Position numbers and translations under genes: made by a program. A DNA stretch of 51,541 nucleotides from Pseudomonadota bacterium (lineage in GTDB: Bacteria; Pseudomonadota; Gammaproteobacteria; Steroidobacterales; Steroidobacteraceae). Location: the NCBI GenBank assembly GCA_021790795.1, contig JAJYFU010000010.1, positions 1 to 51,541 on the forward strand. Direction: 5' to 3'. Position 1 is the first letter of the stretch, and each line of letters starts with the position of its first letter. The notes below the pieces were generated by a model. The model was not told the origin of the DNA. It ran no database searches and was given only the letters and a program-made list of their open reading frames with translations. Below are positions 8,621 to 16,769 of the stretch, in pieces.

Positions 8621-9562
8621 TCAGCCGCTCGCCACTACGCGCGCGCCCTGCGGGCGCATGTCCACCACCCACTCATCGAGCGCGGTTCCGTCCGCGCAGA
8701 GCGGCGCGTGCATTGCCGTGAGCACCGCGGGGGCCTGCGCCTCCAGCGCCCAGGCAAACAGTGCCGGACCCGCCCCCGAGATCGAGCAGCCGAGCGCCCC
8801 CGCGGCCATCGCCGCCGCGCGTACCGTGGCGAAGCCTGGAATCAACGCCTGGCGCTGCGGCTCGATCACGACGTCCTGGAACGATGCGCGGATCATGTCC
8901 AGGTCGTTGGTATAGCAACCGGAGATGAACCCGGCCAGGTTGGCCGTCTGCCAGACGAAATCCGACAGCGTCACGTCGCGCTTGAGGATGGCCCGGGCCT
9001 CGCGCGTGGCGAGAAATCTGTGCGGGTGCACGATGACCGCCCGCACCCCCTGCGGCACCGGAATGTGCTTGACCCGCGGCTGATCGATACCGACGGTCAG
9101 CACCAGCCCGCCGAACAGCGATGGCGAGATGTTATCCACGTGCAGCGAGCCGCTCGCCACCGCCTCGCCCTGCATGGCGAACGTCAGCAGCTGCAGCCGA
9201 TCGCAGGGCGCGCCGAGCAGCGCGTTCGCCGCGACCACCGCCCCGACCGCCGAAGCCGCCGAGCCGCCGAGCCCCGAGCCGAGCGGGATGCCCTTCTCGA
9301 TGCGCATATCGAGCCCGAAGCCCGGCCGCAACGCCTCATACAGCGCAAGCAGCGCCCGTCCGGCCGTATTCTCGGTCGGATCCGTGGGCAGCTCGCCGGC
9401 GATGCCGCTCACCTCCGAGATGGTGACGCCCGGACGCTCGGATCGGCTGACGGTCACCGTGTCGCCCAACGCCTCGACCGCGAAACCCAGGATGTCGAAA
9501 CCGATGGCGACGTTGCCCACCGAGGCCGGCGCGAACGCCGTCACCCATTGCGGCGCGCTCAC
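8621..9562 (-). CDS. thrB: Homoserine kinase
   Basis: ATP-dependent phosphorylation of homoserine, feeding threonine synthase. The 313-residue GHMP-superfamily protein has the N-terminal 'APASVGNVAIGFDILGFAV' (11-29), the glycine-rich phosphate loop 'GIPLGSGLGGSAASA' (91-105) and the C-terminal GHMP motif 3 around 'GCSISGAGPALFAW'. Length and motifs match E. coli ThrB. The start overlaps the thrA stop (ATGA), so translation is coupled. It is the middle gene of a classical thrA-thrB-thrC order. Confidence 0.96.
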   Translation of the reverse strand: MSAPQWVTAFAPASVGNVAIGFDILGFAVEALGDTVTVSRSERPGVTISEVSGIAGELPTDPTENTAGRALLALYEALRPGFGLDMRIEKGIPLGSGLGGSAASAVGAVVAANALLGAPCDRLQLLTFAMQGEAVASGSLHVDNISPSLFGGLVLTVGIDQPRVKHIPVPQGVRAVIVHPHRFLATREARAILKRDVTLSDFVWQTANLAGFISGCYTNDLDMIRASFQDVVIEPQRQALIPGFATVRAAAMAAGALGCSISGAGPALFAWALEAQAPAVLTAMHAPLCADGTALDEWVVDMRPQGARVVASG

Positions 9563-12042
9563 AGCCGCGCTCCGAGGTAGGCCGACAGGCGCAGCAGATC
9601 GGCGAACACGCCGCCGGCGGTCACCTCCGGTCCGGCGCCGGGTCCCTGTACGATCAGCGGGTTGTCGCAGTAGCGGCGCGTGGCGAAGCGCACCACGTTG
9701 TCCGTGAGCGCGATGTTCGCGAAGGGGTGGCTGGCGTCGAGCTCCGCCAGGCCGACCGTCGCCCGACCGTCGGCGAGCAGGCGCCCGAGGTAGCGCAACA
9801 CCTTGCCCCGCCCCCTCGCCTGCTCGAATCGCTCGCGCATGGCGCCATCCGAGTGCGCCAGCCGCGCCATGAATTCCTCGATCGACCCGCTCTCCAGGCC
9901 CGCGGGCACCAGGCTCTCGATGCGCACGTCGGCGAGCTCCAGTCCGAGTCCCAACTCGCGTCCGAGGATGATCAGCTTGCGCGCCACGTCCATTCCCGAC
10001 AGATCGTCGCGCGGATCCGGCTCGGTGAAGCCGCGCTGGCGCGCATCGCGCACGATGTCCGAGAAAGCGGTGCCGCCGTCGTAGATGTTGAACAGATAGG
10101 CGAGCGTGCCGGAAAAGATCCCTTCGATCTGCGTGACCTCATCGCCGGTCTCGCGCAGATCGCGCAGCGTGTGCACCACCGGGAGACCGGCACCGACGGT
10201 CGCCTCGTAGAGGAAATGCGCCCCGCCGGCGCGCCGCGCCGCCTGCAGCGCGCGGTAGTAGGACAACTCGGCGCTGTTGGCCTTCTTGTTGGGTGTGATC
10301 ACGTGGATGCCCGCGCGCAGCCAGTCCGCGTAGCGCGCGGCGACCTCGCCGCTCGCGGTGCAGTCGATGATCACGGTGTGCGGCAGGTAGTCGACGTGCA
10401 CGTGCTCCATGAAGCGCGCGAGGTCGCCGTGCTGCTCGCTGTCCTCGTATTGCTCGCGCCAGTTGGACAAGGAGAGGCCCGTCTCGGCGAGCACCATGCG
10501 GCGCGAGCCGAGTATGCCGCGCACGCGCAGATCCAGGTTGAACTGCTCGCGCAGGCGTGCGCTCTGGGAGGCGATCTGATCGAGCAGCACGCGGCCCACG
10601 GTGCCCGGCCCGATGATCCCGACCGAGAGCGTATGCGGCGAGAGGTACAGCCCGGCATGCGCCGCCCGCAGGGCGCGCGTCGTCGAGCGGCCCTCGATGA
10701 CCACCGAGATATTGCGCTCCGAGGCGCCCTGGGCGATGGCGCGCACGTTGACGCCGGAGGCCCCCAGCGCGTTGAACACCTTGGCGGCCACCCCCGGTGT
10801 ACCCGCCATCCCGTCGCCCACCACCGCGAGGATGGCCAGGTCGGGATCGATTTCAACGCTCTGGATGTGACCCTCGAGCAGCTCGCGCTCGAATGCGCGG
10901 CGGATCACCAGCGCCGCCTTTTCGCCCTCGCGCTGCGGGATGGCGCAGCAGATCGAATGCTCGGAGCTGCCCTGGGAGATCAGAATTACCGAGATGCCTT
11001 CCTCGCGCAGCGCCCCAAACAGCCGGTGCGCCGTGCCGGGGACCCCGATCATGCCGGCACCCTCGAGGTTCACCAGCGCGACCTGCTCGATGCTGGTGAT
11101 GCCCTTGACCGGCAGGCGCGACTCCGGACGGGCGCAGATCAGCGTGCCGGGCTTGTCCGGCGCGAACGTGTTGCGGATCCAAATGGGGATACCGTCGCCC
11201 ACCGCCGGCGCCATGGTCTGCGGATGCAGCACTTTTGCGCCAAAGTAGGCGAGTTCCATCGCCTCGCTGTAGGAGAGCGAATCGATCACCGTGGCATCGG
11301 GCACGCGGCGCGGATCCGCCGACAACACCCCGTCCACGTCGGTCCAGATGTAGATCTCCGCCGCCTGCAGCAGCGCCCCGAAGATCGACGCGGAGAAATC
11401 GCTGCCGTTGCGTCCGAGGGTGGTCTGGACACCGCGCCGGTCGGCGGCGATGAACCCGGTGATGATCAGCGTGCCCTTGAAGTCCGCATCGACGAGGGCC
11501 GCGAGGTGCTCGCGCGAGGCGTCCCACTGCACCGCCGGTCCGAGCGGACCCCACTCGACCACCACCACGCGCCGCGCGTCGATCCACTGCACCGGACCGT
11601 GCCGCGCGGCACGCGCCTCCAGATAGCGGTGAAAGAGCTTCGTCGACCAGATTTCCCCGTACCCGGCGATCAAGTCGCGCACGTTGGGGGCGGCGGCTCG
11701 CGTGAGCTTGACGGTCTGCAGGATGCCCTCCAAATCGCGGCAATCGCGATCGAGGCCGGCGCCGTACAGCCGCACCGCTTCGGCCGGCAGCAGCGCCTTG
11801 GCGATCGTGATGTGCCGCTCCCGCAGCGCCCCGATCTGGCCGCGGTAGCGCTCGTCCTGCGCCTCGGCGAGACTGATCAGCTCGAACAGCGCATCGGTGA
11901 CGCCCTTGCAGGCCGAGAGCACGACGCCGAGCCGTTCGGCCCCCGAGGCATCGAGGATGTTCGCGACGCGCTCGAAGCAAGCCGCATCGGCGACGCTCGA
12001 TCCACCGAACTTGTGCACGATCCAGGGCGCGGAATTCGACAT
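9559..12042 (-). CDS. thrA: Bifunctional aspartate kinase / homoserine dehydrogenase
   Basis: Cytoplasmic enzyme with both the first and third steps of the aspartate pathway. The 827-residue product starts with the aspartokinase motif 'KFGGSSV' (11-17); the kinase core continues to about residue 305, with 'SACKGVTDALF' and 'GRNGSDFSASI'. Two ACT regulatory repeats span about 320-460 ('ISVILISQGSSEHSICCAI' and 'VNVRAIAQGASERNISVV'). The NAD(P)-binding loop 'VGIIGPGTVGRVL' (474-486) opens the homoserine dehydrogenase half. The domain order matches E. coli ThrA and MetL. An in-frame GTG at 12057 exists, but the ATG at 12042 with AGGTGG about 11 bases upstream fits better. No threonine/isoleucine-rich attenuator leader peptide is visible in the 140 bases upstream, so control may be only allosteric, or at initiation. 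Confidence 0.96.
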   Translation of the reverse strand: MSNSAPWIVHKFGGSSVADAACFERVANILDASGAERLGVVLSACKGVTDALFELISLAEAQDERYRGQIGALRERHITIAKALLPAEAVRLYGAGLDRDCRDLEGILQTVKLTRAAAPNVRDLIAGYGEIWSTKLFHRYLEARAARHGPVQWIDARRVVVVEWGPLGPAVQWDASREHLAALVDADFKGTLIITGFIAADRRGVQTTLGRNGSDFSASIFGALLQAAEIYIWTDVDGVLSADPRRVPDATVIDSLSYSEAMELAYFGAKVLHPQTMAPAVGDGIPIWIRNTFAPDKPGTLICARPESRLPVKGITSIEQVALVNLEGAGMIGVPGTAHRLFGALREEGISVILISQGSSEHSICCAIPQREGEKAALVIRRAFERELLEGHIQSVEIDPDLAILAVVGDGMAGTPGVAAKVFNALGASGVNVRAIAQGASERNISVVIEGRSTTRALRAAHAGLYLSPHTLSVGIIGPGTVGRVLLDQIASQSARLREQFNLDLRVRGILGSRRMVLAETGLSLSNWREQYEDSEQHGDLARFMEHVHVDYLPHTVIIDCTASGEVAARYADWLRAGIHVITPNKKANSAELSYYRALQAARRAGGAHFLYEATVGAGLPVVHTLRDLRETGDEVTQIEGIFSGTLAYLFNIYDGGTAFSDIVRDARQRGFTEPDPRDDLSGMDVARKLIILGRELGLGLELADVRIESLVPAGLESGSIEEFMARLAHSDGAMRERFEQARGRGKVLRYLGRLLADGRATVGLAELDASHPFANIALTDNVVRFATRRYCDNPLIVQGPGAGPEVTAGGVFADLLRLSAYLGARL

Positions 12043-12169
12043 GGGATGGCAGACCACCTGAAGGGAGAGGCCGTGCGACTCTACTTATGCGCACTTGAGC
12101 GCGCAATGGATCGTCGGAAAGACCGCGCAAACGCGCCGTCCCGCATGCCGGATTCAGGGTGAGAATGGT

Positions 12170-12175
12170 TAAAAT
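12170..12175 (+). promoter_or_regulatory. Candidate -10 element (TAAAAT) of the gene at 12185
   Basis: TAAAAT ends nine bases before the ATG. Transcription would begin within about three bases of the start codon, and no ribosome site is present, so the message may be near-leaderless. No good -35 is visible. Confidence 0.35.
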
Positions 12176-12184
12176 AGACGCAAG

Positions 12185-12748
12185 ATGAACGAGAGCGAGA
12201 TCATCCGGGCTCAACTGGCCACCGAGCGGGTCCATGCCGCGCAGGTCGCCAACGCCTGTGCGAGCCTATATGGCGCCGCGGATACCGGCGAGGCGCATGC
12301 CCCCTTCCGCGACGCCAGCGTCGACTACCTCGTGTGGGTGCTCAGCCGCTTCGAGCAGCGCGACCAGCTGCTTGCCGAACTGATCGAGCGCAACGCGCCG
12401 GGCTCCGCCCACTCGGCCGAGCAGACCGGCCTGCCCGCCGAGCTCGCCACCCTCGCCGCCCGCGCAGGCACCAGCCGCCAAGCCCTGACCCGCCTCGAGG
12501 CTGCGCTCGCCGCGGCGCCGCAGACGGCCCGCGCGCCCTGGCAGGCATTCGCGCAATTCTTCAACACAGTCTGGTGCCCGCGACGCGAAGCCATCGAAAG
12601 CGAATTTGCCAGGCTGCCGCGCATCGCCGGCTGGCGCGCCGTGTGTGCCGTCGACGCCGATTCGATTCTCGAAGAGCGCGCCCGCTACGCCCGAGTCGCG
12701 GCGCAGCTGCCCCCGGGGGTCACTCTCGTCGGTGCGACTCGACCCTGA
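12185..12748 (+). CDS. Uncharacterised helical protein, 187 residues
   Basis: I do not recognise this gene. The product is 187 residues, alanine-rich and apparently all-helical, with no signal peptide or membrane segment. It contains 'VHAAQVANACASLYG' near the N-terminus, 'YLVWVLSRFEQRDQLLAELIE' in the middle and 'WCPRREAIESEF' near residues 120-131. Conserved-looking tryptophan, histidine and cysteine residues and steady G+C third positions support a real gene. The pattern loosely recalls four-helix-bundle (hemerythrin- or DinB-like) proteins, but the histidine spacing does not fit well and I make no functional claim. It is divergent from thrA and converges with the DUF7009 gene. Confidence 0.6.
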   Translation: MNESEIIRAQLATERVHAAQVANACASLYGAADTGEAHAPFRDASVDYLVWVLSRFEQRDQLLAELIERNAPGSAHSAEQTGLPAELATLAARAGTSRQALTRLEAALAAAPQTARAPWQAFAQFFNTVWCPRREAIESEFARLPRIAGWRAVCAVDADSILEERARYARVAAQLPPGVTLVGATRP

Positions 12749-12758
12749 GCGCCCTCAG
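12745..12758. terminator. Short hairpin between convergent genes
   Basis: CTGAG-CGCC-CTCAG. The stem contains the TGA of the plus-strand gene and the complement of the minus-strand TGA. There is no T tract and the stem has only 5 base pairs, so terminator function is weakly supported. Confidence 0.25.
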
Positions 12759-13141
12759 CACCGGCCCGGTCCCTGCCCCGCGTCGGGATGTGGAAAGTGA
12801 TCGGATTCGTCCTCGCCGGGACGGGGCACCAGACACGCGAAGTCCTTCTCCAGCACCAGCTGGAGCGTCCCGCCCGGCACGTCCCGCTCCCCACTCACCG
12901 TCACCTGATCCGTCCCACACCAGCGCTCGGCGTCTGCCGCGGGCAAGGTAAATTCAATGAGATTATCTTTATAACTTACTGATATCTCTTGGATTGTCTT
13001 GTCCGTCCGCAGACGGTACAGGAGCGTCGCTCCGCCCGGAAATTCCGTCCGCGACTCGACCTTCCCGCGCTCGGCCAGCGCCCGGATCTCCCCCTGCGTC
13101 AATCGCAGACGCAGGGCATTACCTTTGATTCTCAGCTTCAT
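12755..13141 (-). CDS. Conserved DUF7009-like protein
   Basis: A 128-residue protein beginning 'MKLRIKGNALRLRLTQGEI', a hallmark opening of a small conserved family (DUF7009) found mainly in Bacteroidetes and Proteobacteria. It continues with 'RTEFPGGATLLYRL' and 'VSYKDNLIEFTLPAADAERW'. The rest looks like a compact beta-rich fold ending in an acidic, charged tail with no predicted structure. No catalytic residues are known for the family. The ATG overlaps the CitE-like stop by 4 bases, so it is the last gene of the MaoC-CitE operon. The stretch near 12953-12995 inside the gene is conspicuously A+T-rich compared with everything around it. Function unknown. Confidence 0.75.
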   Translation of the reverse strand: MKLRIKGNALRLRLTQGEIRALAERGKVESRTEFPGGATLLYRLRTDKTIQEISVSYKDNLIEFTLPAADAERWCGTDQVTVSGERDVPGGTLQLVLEKDFACLVPRPGEDESDHFPHPDAGQGPGRC

Positions 13142-14058
13142 GCACTCGCTCCCGGCCCGATACCCGCCCGTGAAAGAATACGCAGCGCCAGCACCCGATG
13201 GGGCTGGTCGATCATCCGGCCATCCAGCGCCGCCACACCCGACCCCGCCGCCTCGAAGGCGGCAAGCACCCGCCGCGCCCACTCGATTTCCTCCGCGCTG
13301 GGGGTGAAGGCGGCATGGATCAGCGCAACCTGATCGGGATGGATTGCGAGCTTGCCCGTGAATCCGTCGGCGCGCGCCTGCTCCGCCTCGCGCCGCAGAC
13401 CCTCGCCGTCCCGAAATTCGCCGAACACCCCATCGAGCGCCTGAATGCCCAGCGCCGCGGCGGCGAGCAGGCACGTGGTGCGCGCCTGCTCGAATACCGG
13501 GCGCAGCGAACCGTCGGGACCGCGCTGGGCGCGCACGCCGAGCGCCGCCGACAGATCCTCCATGCCCCAGGTCAATCCCGCCAGTCGCCGCGCGCAGGCG
13601 CGGTGCGTGGCGGCCGCTTGCGGGTACTGACCGAGCGCCAACAGACCGGCCGGCGTCTCGGTGCCGATCACGATCAATCGCGTCGAGCCGATCGCGAGCC
13701 CGTGGCCGCCCTCGATTGCCTCGAGCGTGAGCGCAATGCGCTCGATATCCGCGTAGCTGTCGACTTTCGGCAGCACCAGGCCCGCCGGCCGCCCGGGCAG
13801 AACCGCCGTGACATCCTCGTAGAGCCGGCCGCTCGAGAGCGCGTTGACGCGCACCCACAGCTCGCATGTCGCGCGCTCGACCTGCGCCTGGAGAAATTCC
13901 AGCACTTGGGCGCGCGCGGCCGGGAGCCGGCGCGGGTCGACCGAGTCCTCCAGATCCACGATCAGCGCATCGGCTCCGCTGCCCAGTCCCCGGGCCAATT
14001 TTCGCTCGCTGTCGCCCGGCACGAACAGCAGCGAGCGCAGCACCGGCGTGGCGCTCAT
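13138..14058 (-). CDS. CoA-ester lyase of the HpcH/HpaI aldolase (CitE-like) family
   Basis: A 306-residue TIM-barrel lyase that cleaves or forms malyl-CoA, citramalyl-CoA or related thioesters. The N-terminal 'RSLLFVPGDSERKL' (8-21), 'DALIVDLEDSV' (30-40), 'WVRVNAL' with the CoA-contacting arginine, 'PKVDSY' and 'GLTWGMEDLSAALG' are all family motifs, and 'GKLAIHPDQV' closes the barrel. Translation is coupled on both sides: its ATG overlaps the MaoC stop and its stop overlaps the DUF7009 start. MaoC plus CitE-like pairs occur in the itaconate and methylaspartate/ethylmalonyl routes; here no CoA transferase accompanies them, so the actual substrate (citramalyl-CoA, methylmalyl-CoA or malyl-CoA) is open. 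Confidence 0.88.
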   Translation of the reverse strand: MSATPVLRSLLFVPGDSERKLARGLGSGADALIVDLEDSVDPRRLPAARAQVLEFLQAQVERATCELWVRVNALSSGRLYEDVTAVLPGRPAGLVLPKVDSYADIERIALTLEAIEGGHGLAIGSTRLIVIGTETPAGLLALGQYPQAAATHRACARRLAGLTWGMEDLSAALGVRAQRGPDGSLRPVFEQARTTCLLAAAALGIQALDGVFGEFRDGEGLRREAEQARADGFTGKLAIHPDQVALIHAAFTPSAEEIEWARRVLAAFEAAGSGVAALDGRMIDQPHRVLALRILSRAGIGPGASA

Positions 14059-14504
14059 TGCGGCCGCTTCAACATCAGCGCCGCGCGGCGGCAGGAGGCG
14101 ACCTCCTCGTCGCGCTGGTTGTAGGCGCGATGGTCGAATATCACGATGCCCGAATCGTCCCGCGAACGACTCTCGCGCACCGAGTGCACGGTGCTCACCG
14201 CCCGCAGCGTGTCGCCCACGCGCACCGGGTGCGGGAACTTCACCTCATCCCAGCCGAGGTTGCCGATGGTGGTGCCGAAGGTGGTGTCGTAGACCGACAG
14301 TCCCACCATCAGGCCCAGGGTGAACACGCTATTGACGATGCGCTCGCCGAAGGGCGCATTCCGGCAATACTCCGCATCGAGATGGATGGCCGCCGGATTC
14401 ATGGTCAGGGCGCAGAACAGCAGGTTGTCCGTCTCGGTCACCGTGCGGCGGACCTGATGCTCGAAGCGCTGCCCCACGGTGAACTCCTCGAAGTACAGTC
14501 CCAT
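14055..14504 (-). CDS. MaoC-family enoyl-CoA hydratase
   Basis: A 149-residue hot-dog-fold hydratase. 'GLYFEEFTVGQRFEH' at the N-terminus, 'LFCALTMNPAAIHLDAEYCRNAPFGERIVNSVF' (about 30-62, carrying the Asx and His of the hydratase motif) and the closing 'FDHRAYNQRDEEVASCRRAALML' define the subgroup that is routinely found beside CitE-like lyases. In that context it probably hydrates an unsaturated dicarboxylyl-CoA (mesaconyl- or itaconyl-CoA type) whose product the adjacent lyase splits; this is inference from gene pairing. It is the first gene of its operon and is divergent from cysI with 134 bases between. A candidate -10, GATAAT, is on the minus strand at 14545-14540. Confidence 0.88.
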   Translation of the reverse strand: MGLYFEEFTVGQRFEHQVRRTVTETDNLLFCALTMNPAAIHLDAEYCRNAPFGERIVNSVFTLGLMVGLSVYDTTFGTTIGNLGWDEVKFPHPVRVGDTLRAVSTVHSVRESRSRDDSGIVIFDHRAYNQRDEEVASCRRAALMLKRPQ

Positions 14505-14564
14505 CGTTGCCCCTTTGCGGCCACCTCGGCGACGGCGCCATTATCGCACCACCGGCCGGCGGCT

Positions 14565-14630
14565 CATAACCGGCCGGGGCGAGTCCCAAACCACACGGTA
14601 TTTAGCCCGACGCGGCGCCACGCCTATAGT
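14565..14630 (+). promoter_or_regulatory. cysI promoter: CATAACCG site and TATAGT -10
   Basis: TATAGT (14625-14630) ends eight bases before the cysI ATG, so the predicted transcript begins at or within a couple of bases of the start codon. No ribosome site is visible. An octamer CATAACCG (14565-14572) starts 60 bases upstream of the -10; the same octamer starts 61 bases upstream of the cysH -10. No convincing -35 is seen, which suits an activator-dependent (CysB-like) promoter. Confidence 0.5.
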
Positions 14631-14638
14631 GCGGCCGC

Positions 14639-16294
14639 ATGTACCGCTACGATGCGCTCGATCAGGCGTTCGTCGAGCAGCGGGTTGCGGAATTCCGCGA
14701 CCAGACGCACCGCTTCCTCGCCGGATCGCTCTCCGAAGACGAATTCAAGGCCTTGCGCCTGCGCAATGGCCTGTATATCCAGCGCCACGCGCCGATGCTG
14801 CGCATCGCCATACCGTACGGCCTGCTCGGCAGCCGCCAGCTCCGCGCGCTCGCCTCGATCACTCGCCGCTACGATCGCGGCATCGGACACGTCACGACGC
14901 GGCAGAACCTGCAGCTGAACTGGCCGAAGCTGCCCGACGTACCGGACATCCTCGCCGAGCTGGCGCAAGTGCAGATGCACGCCATTCAGACGAGCGGCAA
15001 CTGCGTGCGCAACGTGACCACCGACCACCTCGCCGGCGTCGCCCCCGATGAAATCGAGGACCCCCGCCCGTACTGCGAGCTGATCCGCCAGTGGGCGACG
15101 CTGAACCCCGAGTTCACCTACCTGCCGCGCAAGTTCAAGATCGCCGTCAGCGGCTCGAGCGAGGACCGCGCCTTGATCCAGGCGCACGACATCGGCCTGC
15201 GCATTCGCCGCGACGCCGGCGAGCCGCTCGGCTTCGAGGTCTGGGTCGGCGGGGGCCTCGGCCGCCAGCCCATCCTCGCCCAGCGCGTGCGCGAATTCCT
15301 GCCGGCCGAGGAGCTGTTCGCCTATCTCGAAGCGGTGCTGCGCGTCTACAACCGCCTCGGCCGGCGCGACAACATCCACAAGGCGCGCATCAAGATCCTG
15401 GTCAAGACGCTCGGTGTGGAACGGATACGCGAGATGATCGAGCAGGAATGGCGCAGCGGGCGCGAGCGCTCGCCGCGGCTGACGCCCGAGCAACTCGCAC
15501 GCATGCACGCGCATTTCGAGCCCCCGCCTTATGAGACACGGTCCGACATGGACCCGACCTGCGGCCGCGAGGCGCCGTTTCTGGCCTGGTACCGCTACAA
15601 CACGCGCGCGCACCGTGTCAGCGGCTACCGCGCGGTGTTCCTGAGCCTCAAGGCCCATGGGCGCAATCCCGGCGACATGACAGCGGGCCAGATGGAGGCG
15701 GTGGCGGATCTGGCCGACGAGCTGAGCTTCGGCGAGGTGCGGACCACGCACGATCAGAACCTGGTGCTCGCGGATGTGCCGCAGACCGAGCTGTACCGGC
15801 TGTGGACGCGGCTGCGCGAGCTCGAGCTCGCCACGGCCAACATCGGCACGCTCACCGACATGATCGCCTGCCCGGGACTGGATTTCTGCGCGCTCGCGAA
15901 TGCCGGAACGCTGAGCGTCGCGCGGGCCATCCAGGCGCGTTTCGACGACCTGGACTACCTCTACGACCTCGGCCCGATCGAGCTGAAGATGTCCGGCTGC
16001 ATGAATGCCTGCGGTCATCATCACATCGGGCACATCGGCATCCTCGGCGTCGACAAGCACGGCGAGGAGTGGTACCAGATCACCCTCGGCGGCGCGGGCA
16101 GCGGCCGCGCGGGCCTCGGCGAAGTCATCGGTCCATCGGTTCCGCAGGCGCAGGTCGCGGCCACCCTCGAGCGCATCGTCGAGGTCTACCGCGACGAGCG
16201 CGCCGACGGCGAGTATTTCATCGACACGGTGCGGCGCATCGGCATCGAGCCCTTCAAGGAACGCGTCTATGCGACGGATCTTGCGGCAGCGTGA
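14639..16294 (+). CDS. cysI: Siroheme [4Fe-4S] sulfite reductase, hemoprotein
   Basis: Reduces sulfite to sulfide with six electrons. The 551-residue product has the duplicated nitrite/sulfite reductase ferredoxin-like halves. 'TTRQNLQLNW' (86-95) and 'GNCVRNVTTD' (120-129) bind siroheme. The cluster cysteines are C411 and C417 ('CPGLDFC') and C454 and C458 ('SGCMNACGHHH'). The lack of a linked cysJ flavoprotein suggests that ferredoxin or another donor supplies electrons. It could in principle be an assimilatory nitrite reductase, but its DUF934 neighbour and nearby cysB, cysG, cysH and cysK favour sulfite. The next gene overlaps it by 26 bases. Confidence 0.9.
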   Translation: MYRYDALDQAFVEQRVAEFRDQTHRFLAGSLSEDEFKALRLRNGLYIQRHAPMLRIAIPYGLLGSRQLRALASITRRYDRGIGHVTTRQNLQLNWPKLPDVPDILAELAQVQMHAIQTSGNCVRNVTTDHLAGVAPDEIEDPRPYCELIRQWATLNPEFTYLPRKFKIAVSGSSEDRALIQAHDIGLRIRRDAGEPLGFEVWVGGGLGRQPILAQRVREFLPAEELFAYLEAVLRVYNRLGRRDNIHKARIKILVKTLGVERIREMIEQEWRSGRERSPRLTPEQLARMHAHFEPPPYETRSDMDPTCGREAPFLAWYRYNTRAHRVSGYRAVFLSLKAHGRNPGDMTAGQMEAVADLADELSFGEVRTTHDQNLVLADVPQTELYRLWTRLRELELATANIGTLTDMIACPGLDFCALANAGTLSVARAIQARFDDLDYLYDLGPIELKMSGCMNACGHHHIGHIGILGVDKHGEEWYQITLGGAGSGRAGLGEVIGPSVPQAQVAATLERIVEVYRDERADGEYFIDTVRRIGIEPFKERVYATDLAAA

Positions 16295-16754
16295 GTGGAT
16301 CCTCGATCCCTGGCGCTACGCCGGCGAGCCGGCGAGCGAGACGGATGGCCTCATCGTGCCGCTGGCCGGGCTGCACGCTCCACCCGAGCACGGGTTGCGG
16401 CGCAGCGGAGCGCTCGGCGTGCGGCTCGCCCCCGCGGACGATCCCGAGCAGCTGCGCGCCGACCTGCCGCGACTGAGCCTCGTCGCGCTCGAGTTCCCCA
16501 ACTTCAGCGACGGCCGCGGCTTCACGCAGGCCACGATTGTGCGCCGGCTCGGCTTTGCCGGCGAGGTGCGCGCCGTGGGCGCGGGCGTCAAGCGCGATCT
16601 GCTCTTCCTCATGGCCCGCTGCGGCTGCGATGCCTTCGAGCTGGCCGAGGGCGAGGACCCGCAGAGCGCCCTGCAAGCCCTCGGGCGCTACAGCGTCGCG
16701 TACCAGAAGGCCGCGCCGCTGCCGGCTGTCGAGCGCGTGCGCTTCGGCGCATGA
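16269..16754 (+). CDS. DUF934 protein, sulfite-reductase partner
   Basis: A 161-residue protein of the DUF934 family, which almost always follows a CysI-type sulfite reductase in proteobacteria without CysJ. Family features visible are the N-terminal 'W....W....' opening ('EWILDPWRY'), 'LVALEFPNFSDGRGFTQATIVRRLGFAGEVRAVG' around residues 77-110, and the closing 'YSVAYQKA'. No cofactor motif or membrane segment is present. A role in delivering electrons or assisting sulfite reductase is inferred from this linkage only. The ATG at 16269 lies inside the 3' end of cysI. Confidence 0.85.
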   Translation: MRRILRQREWILDPWRYAGEPASETDGLIVPLAGLHAPPEHGLRRSGALGVRLAPADDPEQLRADLPRLSLVALEFPNFSDGRGFTQATIVRRLGFAGEVRAVGAGVKRDLLFLMARCGCDAFELAEGEDPQSALQALGRYSVAYQKAAPLPAVERVRFGA

Positions 16755-16769
16755 GCCCCTTCGGGCTCA
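16752..16769. terminator. Perfect hairpin joining two convergent stop codons
   Basis: TGAGCCC-CTTC-GGGCTCA, a perfect 7-base-pair stem with a CTTC tetraloop. The left end is the DUF934 stop codon and the right end is the complement of the malQ stop codon. It could serve both strands as a terminator, though neither side has a T tract. Confidence 0.5.

Noticed and set aside
9727-12162. Plus-strand frame of 811 codons opposite thrA
   Set aside because: Thr A motifs on the minus strand are continuous and complete; the opposite frame shows no domain and is rich in Arg, His and Gln.
12058-12184. Threonine attenuator leader peptide before thrA
   Set aside because: No short frame rich in Thr and Ile codons and no terminator-like stem with T tract is present.
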